Shown in pieces: positions 43,458 to 52,849 of a stretch of DNA of 64,000 bases; positions within the stretch are counted from its first letter, which is position 1, and each line of letters begins with the position of its first letter. Origin of the DNA: Litoribacillus peritrichatus. GTDB lineage: Bacteria; Pseudomonadota; Gammaproteobacteria; Pseudomonadales; Litoribrevibacteraceae. The DNA is taken from NCBI RefSeq assembly GCF_039537985.1, contig NZ_BAABBN010000004.1:992001-1056000 (forward strand). The letters are read 5' to 3'. Below the pieces are notes generated by a model. It ran no database searches. It saw only the letters and a list, made by a program, of their open reading frames with translations, and was not told the origin of the DNA. Position numbers and translations under genes: made by a program.

Positions 43458-43985
43458 TCAGAATTCTGCACCGTTATCTTCAGGGTCGAACTGTGCGCTG
43501 GAGGGTGGGTAGCCTGCTGAGAGGTGGCTGAACTCTCCATTCTGCTGGGTGGCTATCAGGGATAAGAACTGTCGTTTGGACATGGATATCAGTTCTTCGT
43601 GATTCCCGGATTCCATATATACATGTTCGTTTTTAGCGATGGTGGAATCCCATAGTGCCGAGAGGTGATAAGCGGAAGGTACGCCGGGAATGGCACCTGG
43701 CTGGCAGTCCTGAAAAACTTTATTTAAATCGTTTTGGTTGGCCTTGCTCCAGTGGTTCTGTCTGTTTTGGTTTATTTTTCTGAGGTCAAGCCTGTGGTCT
43801 GCGGGAATGAGTGCCACAAGGTAGTTGTTTCCCTGTTTGAGCAGAATGGCTTTAATCATTTGATGGAGTGGAATGTTGGCGGATCGAGCGCTGTCGGCGG
43901 AACAACTGCTCTCAGGGTGGTGGATCGTTGAGTAGTGAATTGCCTGGTCATCTAGATAGGTGGCCAGATTATGAGCAATGGACAT
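43458..43985 (-). CDS. YbaK/ProX-type aminoacyl-tRNA editing-domain protein
   Basis: A 175-residue stand-alone protein of the YbaK/EbsC superfamily, whose members hydrolyse mischarged tRNAs such as Cys-tRNAPro or Ala-tRNAPro. Family-like features are the N-terminal IHYSTIHHPESSCSADSARSANIP, then MIKAILLKQGNNYLVALIPADHRLDLRKI with the conserved K-x-L-L-K core, and GAIPGVPSAYHLSALWDSTIAKNEHVYMESGNHEELISM, a match to the family's GxxxPxG...D.......v..g....i.l segment. Which tRNA it serves is unknown. AGGAGGAG precedes the ATG. It lies upstream of, and in the same direction as, desCB but is separated from them by a hairpin. Confidence 0.85.
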   Translation of the reverse strand: MSIAHNLATYLDDQAIHYSTIHHPESSCSADSARSANIPLHQMIKAILLKQGNNYLVALIPADHRLDLRKINQNRQNHWSKANQNDLNKVFQDCQPGAIPGVPSAYHLSALWDSTIAKNEHVYMESGNHEELISMSKRQFLSLIATQQNGEFSHLSAGYPPSSAQFDPEDNGAEF

Positions 43986-44163
43986 AATTGTCTCCTCCTC
44001 ATGTAAGAAAATGACCTTTCTTTGAGTTTAGTTTAGCAGCTGGTGTGGCTGGATGAGGGAGAATCGGCCGTCAGGGGGTGGTTTAGGGGCAATTTGTGCG
44101 AATAATTGGAGTTTGCGTTTTATTCTCTGGATTCGTTTGCTGAAATGGCAAATTAAGTCTGTG

Positions 44164-44262
44164 ATGTATGTCAGTGTGCGGTTTAAAAAAATTGCTATGG
44201 TTGGCGTGTTTTTATTGAGTATTGCGCTGTCGAGTTGGGTTTGTGGATTGGATTGTAAGTAG
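44164..44262 (+). CDS. Possible small hydrophobic peptide (32 aa) before the APH-fold kinase
   Basis: A frame ending TAG at 44262, directly before the ATG of the next gene. From ATG 44164 it encodes a basic start (MYVSVRFKK), a hydrophobic helix (IAMVGVFLLSIALSSWVCG) and a short LDCK tail, like a signal or single-pass peptide. The frame extends upstream to 44053. The ribosome-binding site is weak. The kinase gene itself lacks a good one, so coupled translation from this frame is a possible reason for it. Evidence is only structural. Confidence 0.35.
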   Translation: MYVSVRFKKIAMVGVFLLSIALSSWVCGLDCK

Positions 44263-45099
44263 ATGCCTATAAGTGTACTTGAGCAAGTTGATCGGTTTTT
44301 GGGGCTGTCGTTGGTTTGGGAGCCATTGGATGAGGTTGTCTATAAAAAATCGGATTCGACGAATCAAATTTTTACGGCTGATTTGGATGCGGGCGACTAT
44401 ATGAACCTTAAACGTTCGTTGCCTTTAGGCGTTCAACAGCGTTTGGGCGATGTTCAGAGGCTTGTGTTGAGGATTAATGCGGCCAGACAATCGGCATTTG
44501 GTGCGTCGAGGGTTGTTGAGTCTGAGATTTTAACCGGTTTAGGCTCGGCTTCCTGGGCGCCGGTTGTGATTGAGAATGATTTGGGCGGAGGCTGGTTGTT
44601 AATGGCTTATCATGGCAGTCCTGAATTGATGCCGTCAGAACTTAACTTAAATGCGGTGCTCTCGATTGTAGAAAGTATGCAGCAGTTGTCACTAGGGCCA
44701 GTGTACAGTTATGAATCGCTATTGGTTAAATATCTGGATGAGTTTAATGGGAGGGGAGATCAGCAAGGTGTGGATCATGTTCGTTGGCTGGATCAGTTGT
44801 GGCGCAGTTTGCCGGATGTAGGCTTATGTTTGGTTCACCAGGATTTGCATCCTGAAAACATCCTGAAGTTGGGGAGTCAATATACCTTGATTGATTGGGA
44901 GTACTCGGGCATTGGTAATCCATGGTCGGATGGTGCAGCGTTGATTGCTAAGTTTGGTTGTTCGTTGTCAGAAGTGCATCGCTTACCTCGGTTCAAGGGG
45001 TTGTCTGAATCGGAATTCGAGTCGGCTATTAAAACGGCAGAAGAGGCTAATCATTTGCTTGAAAAAATGTGGTTTGCTGCCAGAGAGTCTGAATCGTGA
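44263..45099 (+). CDS. APH/choline-kinase-fold phosphotransferase
   Basis: A 278-residue kinase-like protein. The catalytic loop HQDLHPENIL (192-201) and the metal-binding LIDWEYSGIGNPWSDGA (Asp211) are the signatures of the aminoglycoside-phosphotransferase, choline/ethanolamine kinase and thiamine kinase group. The N-terminal lobe includes the ATP-binding region (STNQIFTADLDAGDYMNLKR... VLRINA). The DWEYSGIGNPWSD form is most like choline or thiamine kinases, so a small alcohol or vitamin substrate is likelier than a drug, but this is not decided. The ATG follows directly after a small hydrophobic frame and lacks a clear ribosome-binding site. An MscS-type channel gene follows after 87 bases. 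Confidence 0.83.
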   Translation: MPISVLEQVDRFLGLSLVWEPLDEVVYKKSDSTNQIFTADLDAGDYMNLKRSLPLGVQQRLGDVQRLVLRINAARQSAFGASRVVESEILTGLGSASWAPVVIENDLGGGWLLMAYHGSPELMPSELNLNAVLSIVESMQQLSLGPVYSYESLLVKYLDEFNGRGDQQGVDHVRWLDQLWRSLPDVGLCLVHQDLHPENILKLGSQYTLIDWEYSGIGNPWSDGAALIAKFGCSLSEVHRLPRFKGLSESEFESAIKTAEEANHLLEKMWFAARESES

Positions 45100-45186
45100 A
45101 GATTGAGGGTTTGTTTTTGCAATTGATGGGCGTTATGTGGAAGATAGTGGGTTGAATTTGATGTTAATTTTATTGGGGGAAAGTAT

Positions 45187-46326
45187 ATGACCATGGAAGA
45201 TTGGATTATGGCTCAGGAATGGTTGGGCTGGTCTTCTGGTTATGCGTGGGTTTGGATTGTGATGTCGATTTTTGTGGTGTCGGCGATTGCAAGTTTTATC
45301 ATTAATCAATTGCTAAATGTGGCAGAGGTACAGACGGATAAAACCAAAAACTTGTGGGATGATTCGCTGATCTATGCAGCGCGTAAACCTGCCAAGGTAT
45401 CTGTTTGGATTGTTGCTGCAATTTTGTCGTTCGATGTGGTAGAGCGAAACACCCAAGGCGAAGCGGTTTCTTCTTTAATTGATTATGTTCAGCCCGAAAA
45501 GTACACCCTGTTTGTTGTATTGATCATTTGTTGGTTCGCTCTTCGCTTTATTAAGCAGGCAGAGAGGGTGCTGGTTGACCCGACTCGATTGAGTAAGCCG
45601 ATGGATTTGACGACAGTGCATGCGCTGGGCAAAGCCCTTAAGGCAATTGTAGTTGTTATTGCTGCACTGGTTGTTTTGCAGACGGCGGGTGTAAGTATTT
45701 CGGGAATTCTGGCCTTTGGTGGTGTGGGTGGTATTGCCGTTGGTTTTGCTGCGAAAGACTTGCTGGCCAATTTCTTTGGTGGGTTGATGATCTATCTTGA
45801 CCGGCCGTTTAAGGTGGGGGACTGGGTGCGTTCGCCGGATAAGAATATTGAGGGAACCGTTGAGGATATAGGCTGGCGCTTGACCCGGATTCGAACGTTC
45901 GATAAGCGTCCTTTGTATGTTCCAAACTCGACGTTTGCCAATATTTCGGTGGAAAACCCGTCAAGAATGTTAAATCGTCGGATCTACGAAACGATAGGGG
46001 TTCGATACGATGATGCTAAGCGAGTAACAGCGATCGTTGAAGAAGTACGTGAAATGCTGCGGGGCCACGAGGATATTGATACAAATCAGACTCTGATTGT
46101 TAATTTCAATTCGTTTGGTTCGCACTCGTTGGATTTCTTTGTGTACACCTTCACCAAAACTACGGACTGGGTTGAGTTTCATAAAGTTAAGGAAAATGTG
46201 TTGTTGAAAATTATGGAAATTGTTCATAAACATGGTGCTGATATGGCGTTTCCGACTCAGACGATACATTTGCCGGAAGGGGTGTTGCCTGAGGTAAATA
46301 CCAGGGAACTAAATACCTGCTCTTGA
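45187..46326 (+). CDS. MscS-family mechanosensitive channel
   Basis: A 379-residue small-conductance mechanosensitive channel. About four to five N-terminal helices (about 20-42, 72-92, 103-122, 150-175) precede the pore helix GILAFGGVGGIAVGFAAKDLLANFFGGLMIYLDRPFKVGDWV, which matches the MscS TM3 and the start of its beta domain. The cytoplasmic vestibule follows. With more than three helices it resembles YnaI/MscM-type channels rather than E. coli MscS itself. It protects the cell by letting solutes escape at hypo-osmotic shock. GGGGGA lies six bases before the ATG. Its stop is about 100 bases before the likely start of dsbD. Confidence 0.92.
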   Translation: MTMEDWIMAQEWLGWSSGYAWVWIVMSIFVVSAIASFIINQLLNVAEVQTDKTKNLWDDSLIYAARKPAKVSVWIVAAILSFDVVERNTQGEAVSSLIDYVQPEKYTLFVVLIICWFALRFIKQAERVLVDPTRLSKPMDLTTVHALGKALKAIVVVIAALVVLQTAGVSISGILAFGGVGGIAVGFAAKDLLANFFGGLMIYLDRPFKVGDWVRSPDKNIEGTVEDIGWRLTRIRTFDKRPLYVPNSTFANISVENPSRMLNRRIYETIGVRYDDAKRVTAIVEEVREMLRGHEDIDTNQTLIVNFNSFGSHSLDFFVYTFTKTTDWVEFHKVKENVLLKIMEIVHKHGADMAFPTQTIHLPEGVLPEVNTRELNTCS

Positions 46327-46430
46327 GTCCATTCTTTAAGTTTGTTTGCGTTATGGCAGAGGGCAGAAGGAAGTTCTGCTCTCTGTATGCCCATTTAATC
46401 CTTGTTTTTATAAATAGAGACCTCCTTTGT

Positions 46431-48278
46431 ATGTTAGCTGAAAGATGTCGCCAGTGGTTTCTGGTTGTGTTGACTTGTTTCTCTGTATTTTTGTCTGCGG
46501 TTGCGAGTGCTGAGCAGGGCAGTTTATGGGGAAATAACAAGGGAGGGCTCAACTTGTTTGAGCAATCCGAGCCTGAATTTCTGCCGGTCGATAAGGCGTT
46601 TGTTTTTGAATCTGAAGTGGTTGGTGATTCGCTTTTGCTACGTTGGAAAATCACTGAGGGTTATTACCTCTACCTTGACCGGTTCTCGGTCAAAGATGCC
46701 ACTGGTAATAAGCTTGAATATGAGACCGTTGAAGGCAATTCCAAGACCAAAGATGACCCGGCTTTTGGTTTGGTGGAGGTGTTTTATCAAGAATGGGCGG
46801 TTAAAACAAAGCCGGGTGCTGAGGGTGATCTGACCGTTCGGTATCAGGGGTGCGCGGATGCGGGTTTGTGTTACCCGCCAACCATAAAGAAGGTTTATTG
46901 GACTCAACCCACAGAAGAAGGGGGTGCCAGTAATGATTTAAATAAGGTTGCAGCTGCTGTGGCTGATGGCTCTGGGAAGCAAGCGTCTGTTGTTTCTGAA
47001 GGCGCAGGGCTGGATTTGGCAGGAAAGGGCTTGTTTTGGGTTGTACTGGCTTTCTTTGGAATAGGGCTTGGCCTTGCGTTCACACCTTGTGTTTTGCCTA
47101 TGTTGCCCATTTTGAGTTCTGTGGTGGTTAATCACCGGGACAACGGAAAGGGCTCTCCGGCGCTATCAGCAATTACTTATGTGTTGGGGATGGCGATCAC
47201 CTACAGTTTGTTGGGTGTTGCTATGGCGGGTTTGGGTGATGCGGTTCAGATGCAGGCCTGGTTGCAGCAGCCGGTTGTCGTTGGTGTGTTTGCCTTCTTA
47301 TTTATCGTCTTAGCAATGTCAATGTTTGGATTGTATGAGCTTCAGCTTCCTGAAGTGATTAGGAGCCGATTGTTGGTAGTGGGTGATGATTCTCGTAATC
47401 ATGGTTTATTCGGGTGTTTGGTGTTGGGTATTATCTCGGCGCTTGTGGTTTCTCCTTGTGTTTCCGGGCCGCTGGCCGGTGTTTTAATTTACATAAGTAC
47501 GACGCAGGATATGTTGTTAGGTGGGGCGGCACTGTTTGCGATGGCGCTCGGAATGGGCGTTCCGCTGGTGGCTATTGCCTTGGGTGGTCGGAATGTTATA
47601 CCAAAAACCGGAGCCTGGATGGGTCAGGTAAAGGTGATATTTGGTGTGATGTTATTGCTTATGGCTTTGTATATCGTAAAACACCTGATCTCCTTGGATG
47701 TGATGGTACTTGTGACCGCAGTAATACTTCTGGTTTATGCAGTATGGGCTGGTGCGCTAAATAGTGCGACAAACGGCCTGTATCGTGGTGTGCTTTTGGT
47801 GGTCTTTTTGTATTCGGTTGCGTTGGCTGTGTCCGGGTTGTCGGGTAAAGCCAGTTTTATTCAGCCTTTAGCGGGTTTGGTTGTGGCAGGGAGTTCTTCT
47901 GAGCAATCGTCTGTTGCTAAGCTGGATGCAGTTACTGTGTTGCCGGGGGCGGAGTTAACGCGAGAAATGAGCAATGCTGTCGCTAATAATCAACCGGTTA
48001 TGCTGGATGTATTGGCTGATTGGTGTGTTTCCTGTTTTGTGATGGAGGCTGAAATTCTGGTTAAGGATGATGTTCGGGCGATGATGTCGAACGTTAAGCT
48101 GATTAAAGTTGATATTACGGATGTTTCCACTGAAAACGCGAATTTTTTGAAGGCGGAGCAGTTATTCGGGCCGCCGGCTTTTTTGTTTTATGATGGAGCA
48201 GGTAAAGAGATAGGTCGTCTTGTTGGAGAAGTGACAAAGTCTGAATTTATTGAATATTATCAATCGCTTGGCCTGTAG
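46431..48278 (+). CDS. dsbD: Thiol:disulfide interchange protein DsbD
   Basis: DsbD carries electrons from cytoplasmic thioredoxin across the inner membrane to periplasmic DsbC and related proteins. The 615-residue form starts with a signal peptide (MLAERCRQWFLVVLTCFSVFLSAVASA), which is why I choose the ATG at 46431; a longer frame from 46323 overlaps the MscS gene. The N-terminal alpha domain has cysteines at about 141 and 147 (GCADAGLCYPP), the membrane part has the two key cysteines in FTPCVLPMLPIL and VSPCVSGPLAGV with about eight helices, and the C-terminal thioredoxin-like domain has ADWCVSC (532-538). All six redox cysteines are present. A good terminator follows. Confidence 0.95.
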   Translation: MLAERCRQWFLVVLTCFSVFLSAVASAEQGSLWGNNKGGLNLFEQSEPEFLPVDKAFVFESEVVGDSLLLRWKITEGYYLYLDRFSVKDATGNKLEYETVEGNSKTKDDPAFGLVEVFYQEWAVKTKPGAEGDLTVRYQGCADAGLCYPPTIKKVYWTQPTEEGGASNDLNKVAAAVADGSGKQASVVSEGAGLDLAGKGLFWVVLAFFGIGLGLAFTPCVLPMLPILSSVVVNHRDNGKGSPALSAITYVLGMAITYSLLGVAMAGLGDAVQMQAWLQQPVVVGVFAFLFIVLAMSMFGLYELQLPEVIRSRLLVVGDDSRNHGLFGCLVLGIISALVVSPCVSGPLAGVLIYISTTQDMLLGGAALFAMALGMGVPLVAIALGGRNVIPKTGAWMGQVKVIFGVMLLLMALYIVKHLISLDVMVLVTAVILLVYAVWAGALNSATNGLYRGVLLVVFLYSVALAVSGLSGKASFIQPLAGLVVAGSSSEQSSVAKLDAVTVLPGAELTREMSNAVANNQPVMLDVLADWCVSCFVMEAEILVKDDVRAMMSNVKLIKVDITDVSTENANFLKAEQLFGPPAFLFYDGAGKEIGRLVGEVTKSEFIEYYQSLGL

Positions 48279-48337
48279 TTTGGGTCTTTGGGTTGTGGTT
48301 GATTGTATTTAGATGGCTTTTTGTATTTAGATAGCCT

Positions 48338-48388
48338 AGTGTGAGGCTTGAGCACAGGTTCAGGTGCCTCACACTGTTTTTGGTTTTT
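48338..48388 (+). terminator. Terminator after dsbD
   Basis: AGTGTGAGGC pairs with GCCTCACACT (10 pairs) around an 18-base loop, followed by GTTTTTGGTTTTT on the + strand. It ends dsbD and abuts the convergent csiV stop. Confidence 0.8.
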
Positions 48389-49393
48389 CTATTCTTCTGC
48401 TTTAAGTTGGTCGATTGGAGTGACTTTAATTAGAGCACCAAGCTTAGGGTGATCCAGGTAGTACAAGTCTTTAGAGTGTTTCATTATTCTGTCTTCTGAA
48501 ATGTAGAAGACTTCGCTTGAAATGTATTTTGACTCTTTTGTGGTGTCTTCACTGTATAGGTTTTCATTGACTACAGAGGACAGGTCAAACAAGTTTACAT
48601 GGTGGTGTTGAAGTCCTTGTGTGGATTCTGGTGGTTGAATGCCGCTAAACAAGGGCTTGGTATCCGTTAGCTCCACTTCCGTTTTTAAGCTGTATCTGTG
48701 TAAAAAAAGATCTGCGTAGGCGTGCAGGTATCTTTGTTTGCTTATTTTAAGAAAGCCTTCGAATTCAGGTTCATTGTCAAACCAGTTTCCTGCGACTAAG
48801 TGCATTGTCGGCGCGTCACCTTTTTCTACCATAGGCTGCTTCCAGGCGGTGCTTATTAAAACTTCATAGTTTGGGTTTTTGTTGAGTTGTCTGTGCGCTC
48901 CGGCCAGTAGTTCGAGGGGTTCCTGGTGGTAGCTTATTGTGTTTGAGGCTGGGGGTTGTGCGTCTGTTTCTGGTGTTGGCTCGCTTTGATCGGAAATCTT
49001 GGGTGTTAAAATCGCTCGTTGATTTGAGTAGGATATTTCTTTGCGTTGGGCCATCTCATTGAATTCTGGTGGGTAATCAAACCCGGAAAGTTGAAGTAGC
49101 TTAGCTGCGGGTGGCTGAAAATCCACATGCGTTGGAAAAACCTCTGTAACCGGGGAGTTGAGGTGCTTGAAAATGACGACTTCTACTTTAAACCAGTCGC
49201 TCAGTGGTTCAAGGGGCTCTTTTAGTGAGTCGTTGGATGGCGCAACTGTGTTGGGCTGGGTATGTGTTGGAATTCTCTGTAGGTCTTTTGACAGCTCGGA
49301 TGCATTGATGTCATTTTCTGCTCTGCTTGGCGAACAAAATAAAAATGCAGACAAAGAAAGTGCAACGGCTAGTGGTGTTAACGTTATTTTCAA
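48389..49393 (-). CDS. csiV: CsiV-family peptidoglycan-binding protein
   Basis: A 334-residue exported protein with a signal peptide (to about residue 25, CSPSRAE). The core segment WFKVEVVIFKHLNS, then a proline/Thr-rich middle, ELLAGAHRQLNKNPNYEVLISTAWKQP and the C-terminal FYISEDRIMKHSKDLYYLDHPKLGALIKVTPI, matches the CsiV family, whose Vibrio member helps activate the PBP1a synthase by working with LpoA. It is also a habitual neighbour of mfd, as here. The start is TTG at 49393; its ribosome-binding site AAAGGA lies inside the last codons of mfd, so the two are translationally coupled. The middle part is family-variable. Confidence 0.85.
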   Translation of the reverse strand: MKITLTPLAVALSLSAFLFCSPSRAENDINASELSKDLQRIPTHTQPNTVAPSNDSLKEPLEPLSDWFKVEVVIFKHLNSPVTEVFPTHVDFQPPAAKLLQLSGFDYPPEFNEMAQRKEISYSNQRAILTPKISDQSEPTPETDAQPPASNTISYHQEPLELLAGAHRQLNKNPNYEVLISTAWKQPMVEKGDAPTMHLVAGNWFDNEPEFEGFLKISKQRYLHAYADLFLHRYSLKTEVELTDTKPLFSGIQPPESTQGLQHHHVNLFDLSSVVNENLYSEDTTKESKYISSEVFYISEDRIMKHSKDLYYLDHPKLGALIKVTPIDQLKAEE

Positions 49394-49396
49394 GGT

Positions 49397-52300
49397 TTAT
49401 TCCTTTGGTGCTAATTCATTAAGCAGTGTGTCGATGGCTTGAAAGCGGCGGTCTATTTTGTCCATATCTAACGTAAATTGCAGTTGGTTGCCACCCTGAA
49501 GGCGATATTTTTGTGGCTGGGACTGCATCATAGTAACGATTGTGAAGGTGTCTACGGATGTGTCTGACGCGAAGACCATTTTGCCTGATTTTGCACCGGC
49601 TTCAATTTTGTCGATGCCAAGTCGTTCGGCTTTGAGTCGTAACTCAGTAACCCGGAACAGGTTTTTTGTGGCGTCAGGCAATAAACCAAAGCGGTCGATC
49701 ATTTCTACTTTCAGGTCGTGAAGCGTTGTTTTGTCTTTGGCGTTGGCTATTCGTTTATAGATGATCAGGCGTTCGTGTACGTCTGGTAGGTAGTCATTTG
49801 GGATGAGTGCAGGCAGCTTAAGGTTGATGTCGGTTGATTGCTGTAAGGGTTTATCAAGGTTGGGTTCTTTTCCTTCCTTGATGGCTTTGACTGCGTCCTC
49901 AAGAAGTTCCATATAAAGAGTAAAGCCAACGCCTTCGATTTGTCCGCTTTGGTCATCACCCAGTAATTCACCTGCGCCACGTATTTCCAGGTCATGCGTT
50001 GCCAGAGTGAAGCCAGCGCCTAGTGTGTCGGCTGCGCTGATGGCTTCCAGGCGTTTCACTGCGTCTTTGGTCAGGCTGCGAGGCGGTGGAGTCAATAAGT
50101 AGGCATATGCTTGGTGGTGTGATCTGCCCACGCGCCCACGAAGTTGGTGTAATTGAGCCAGGCCAAATTTATCGGCGCGCTCAATGATGATGGTATTGGC
50201 GTTCGGAACGTCAATGCCGGTTTCAATGATGGTGGTGCAGACCAGAATATTGAAGCGTCTGTGATAAAAATCGGACATGATGCGCTCAAGCTCAGACTCT
50301 CGCATTTGGCCGTGTGCAAACTCAACGCGTGCTTCAGGCATCAATTCTTTAAGATCCTGAGTGACTTTCTCTATGGTTTTTACTTCGTTGTGAAGGTAGT
50401 AAACCTGGCCGCCACGTAAGACCTCACGCAGTAAGGCTTCGCGAACCGTCGTGTCGTCCCGTTGCCGAACGAAGGTTTTCACTGAAAGGCGCTTGGCTGG
50501 CGGTGTGGCAATGATGGATAAATCCCGGATGCCAGACATGGACATGTTCAGAGTTCGGGGAATCGGGGTTGCTGTGAGTGTCAGTATGTCTACGTCGGAC
50601 CGAAGCGATTTCAGTTTTTCTTTCTGCTGAACACCAAAGCGGTGCTCTTCATCAATGATAAGAAGGCCGAGATTCTTGAATGTCACATCGGCGTTGATGA
50701 TTTTGTGTGTACCGACCAAAATATCAATCTTGCCTTCTTTGAGTTGCTGGATGGCAGTGTTTTGTTCTTTTGCGGTTTTAAAACGAGATAAAACTTCCAC
50801 CTTTACCGGCCAGTCTGCAAAGCGGTCTCGAAAGCTTTCATAATGTTGCTGAGCAAGCAGTGTGGTGGGAACCAGGGCGGCCACTTGTTTGCCGGATTGA
50901 ACAGCCATAAAGGCAGCGCGCATAGCGACTTCTGTTTTGCCGAAGCCTACGTCACCACAAACCAGTCGATCCATAGGAGTGGGTTTGTGCATGTCTTGTA
51001 TGACGGCGTTAATGGCTTGTGCCTGATCGGGGGTTTCTTCAAATGGGAAGTTGGCTGCGAACTGACGATAGCTGTCGTCGGGAAGGTCAAACTGGAAGCC
51101 TTTTTTAGCGGCACGACGTGCGTAGATATCCAGAAGTTGTGCGGCTGCGTCACGGGCTTTCTCGGCGGCTTTTCGCTTTGCTTGGCTCCATCGCTCTGAA
51201 CCCAGTTTATTGATGGGCGCGTTTTCGTCGCTTGACCCCGAATAACGAGCGATCATATGTAGGTTGTTGACCGGAACATACAGTTTGGCGTCGTCGGCGT
51301 ACTCAAGGATTAAAAACTCATTGGCCTGGCCTTCCAGCTCAATCGTTTCCAGGCCTCGGTATCGGCCGACACCGTGATCCAGGTGAACAACGGGGGCGTT
51401 AATTTTAAGTTCGGTCAGGTTTTTAATGACCTGGTCGCTGTGGTCTTCCGTTTTGGTGGCGCGGCGTGTCTGGCTGACGCTGTGGCCAAAAAGCTCTTGT
51501 TCGGTAATTAAGGCCAGTGAGCGCTCATTAAAAATAACCCCCTGAGAAAGAGGGGCGATGAGCAGCTGGATTTCGTCCTTGCTGGCTTCGGTGAGTTCTC
51601 GCCAGTTGTTGACGGGTCTGGTTTTAATGCCGGCGGCTTTAAGGTATTCCGTGAGTGTTTCCCGGCGGCCAGGAGAATCCGGGATAAGTGCAATCGTGCC
51701 ATCAAACTCCTTACTGAACTGGATGACTCGGCTGTAAGGTTCGCTCAGCCGGTGGTCTACGCTTAAGTCCGGTGCTTTTTCTGTGGGCAGGTTGATTCTT
51801 CCTGCTTGTTCTTTGATGGTTTCTTCCGTCAGAGTAATACGCTGAAAATCTTTCAGTTGAGAAAGGAGGCTCTGCGGTTTTGCATACAGCTCTTCTGGCT
51901 GAATGATAGGGCGCTCTATGTCGTGACTGAGACTTTCGTGTCTCTGTTCAATGTCATTCCAGAACTTATCCAGGCTGTTGTTGATGTCGCTGTAAAGAAA
52001 AATGCAGGCGTGCTCTGGTATGTAATCAAGCAGCGTTGCCATGTGATCAAAGAATAGTGGTTGGTAATATTCAATGCCTGCCGGAATCAGGTTGTTTTGA
52101 AGGTCTTTCAGAATAGGCGCTTTATGTGATTGCTCAAATCGGTCACGCCATACTGCGCGAAAAGCTTTCAGGCTTTTATCGTCGCAAGGGAATTCTCTGG
52201 CAGGCAGCAGGTTTATTTCTTCATGCTTTTCAATGGAGCGTTGGTTTTCCGGGTCGAAACTTCTCAGGCTTTCAATTTCATCATCAAACAGTTCGATTCG

Positions 52301-52849
52301 GTAAGGGGTGTCGTGGCCCATCGGGTAAAGGTCAATGATGGAGCCGCGAATAGAAAACTCGCCGTGTTCGTAGACGGTATCTACGTGCTGATAACCAGCG
52401 TGTGCCAGTTTCTCTTTCAGTTTGTTTAGATCAAGCGTGGCGCCATTTTTGATGGAAAAAACGTAACGGCCAATGAAGCTTTCCGGTGGCACTCGCTGCA
52501 TCAGAGTCTGGGCTGAGATGACCAGTATGCCTTGTTTGATTTTGCCCAGCTGATCCAGCGTTTTTAATCGATCAGAAATGATGTCCTGATGGGGAGAGAA
52601 GCTGTCGTAAGGCAAGGTTTCCCAATCAGGGAAGTTAATAATGGTGGATTGGCCTTTACTGAAAAATTTAAGCTCTTCAGTGAGTTGGTTTGCCTGGCTG
52701 TTGTTTTCCGTGATGACCAGTCCGATGCCGGATGTTTTTTCAATGCTTTGTGCTACAAGTAATGCTTTGGCGGAACCAATAACTTGGCCGTAGCGCTTAT
52801 GGTCTCCGGGTTTGGCTGAGTCTAACAAAGTGTCATCACTGAATAACAT
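49397..52849 (-). CDS. mfd: Transcription-repair coupling factor
   Basis: Mfd removes RNA polymerase stalled at DNA lesions and recruits UvrA. The 1150 residues match the usual family length. The N-terminal UvrB-like part is followed by the RNA-polymerase-interaction domain (about 480-560, including HLDHGVGRYRGL), then the RecG-like motor domains with Walker A GDVGFGKTEVAMRAA, DEEHRFGV and TATPIPRTL, and the C-terminal TRCF domain with RIANAKDKTTLHDL. All helicase motifs look intact. No good ribosome-binding site is seen before the ATG at 52849. It is divergent from gap and shares an operon with csiV, which overlaps its end by ribosome-binding-site sharing. Confidence 0.97.
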   Translation of the reverse strand: MLFSDDTLLDSAKPGDHKRYGQVIGSAKALLVAQSIEKTSGIGLVITENNSQANQLTEELKFFSKGQSTIINFPDWETLPYDSFSPHQDIISDRLKTLDQLGKIKQGILVISAQTLMQRVPPESFIGRYVFSIKNGATLDLNKLKEKLAHAGYQHVDTVYEHGEFSIRGSIIDLYPMGHDTPYRIELFDDEIESLRSFDPENQRSIEKHEEINLLPAREFPCDDKSLKAFRAVWRDRFEQSHKAPILKDLQNNLIPAGIEYYQPLFFDHMATLLDYIPEHACIFLYSDINNSLDKFWNDIEQRHESLSHDIERPIIQPEELYAKPQSLLSQLKDFQRITLTEETIKEQAGRINLPTEKAPDLSVDHRLSEPYSRVIQFSKEFDGTIALIPDSPGRRETLTEYLKAAGIKTRPVNNWRELTEASKDEIQLLIAPLSQGVIFNERSLALITEQELFGHSVSQTRRATKTEDHSDQVIKNLTELKINAPVVHLDHGVGRYRGLETIELEGQANEFLILEYADDAKLYVPVNNLHMIARYSGSSDENAPINKLGSERWSQAKRKAAEKARDAAAQLLDIYARRAAKKGFQFDLPDDSYRQFAANFPFEETPDQAQAINAVIQDMHKPTPMDRLVCGDVGFGKTEVAMRAAFMAVQSGKQVAALVPTTLLAQQHYESFRDRFADWPVKVEVLSRFKTAKEQNTAIQQLKEGKIDILVGTHKIINADVTFKNLGLLIIDEEHRFGVQQKEKLKSLRSDVDILTLTATPIPRTLNMSMSGIRDLSIIATPPAKRLSVKTFVRQRDDTTVREALLREVLRGGQVYYLHNEVKTIEKVTQDLKELMPEARVEFAHGQMRESELERIMSDFYHRRFNILVCTTIIETGIDVPNANTIIIERADKFGLAQLHQLRGRVGRSHHQAYAYLLTPPPRSLTKDAVKRLEAISAADTLGAGFTLATHDLEIRGAGELLGDDQSGQIEGVGFTLYMELLEDAVKAIKEGKEPNLDKPLQQSTDINLKLPALIPNDYLPDVHERLIIYKRIANAKDKTTLHDLKVEMIDRFGLLPDATKNLFRVTELRLKAERLGIDKIEAGAKSGKMVFASDTSVDTFTIVTMMQSQPQKYRLQGGNQLQFTLDMDKIDRRFQAIDTLLNELAPKE

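Noticed and set aside
43289..43540. Open frame of 83 codons on the - strand between desC and the YbaK-like gene
   Set aside because: It overlaps the end of the YbaK-like gene in another frame, has low-complexity Ser/Thr/His content and runs through the hairpin; not a credible gene.
46323..46430. Longer DsbD form starting inside the MscS gene
   Set aside because: The 36 extra residues hide the signal peptide; no ribosome-binding site precedes them.
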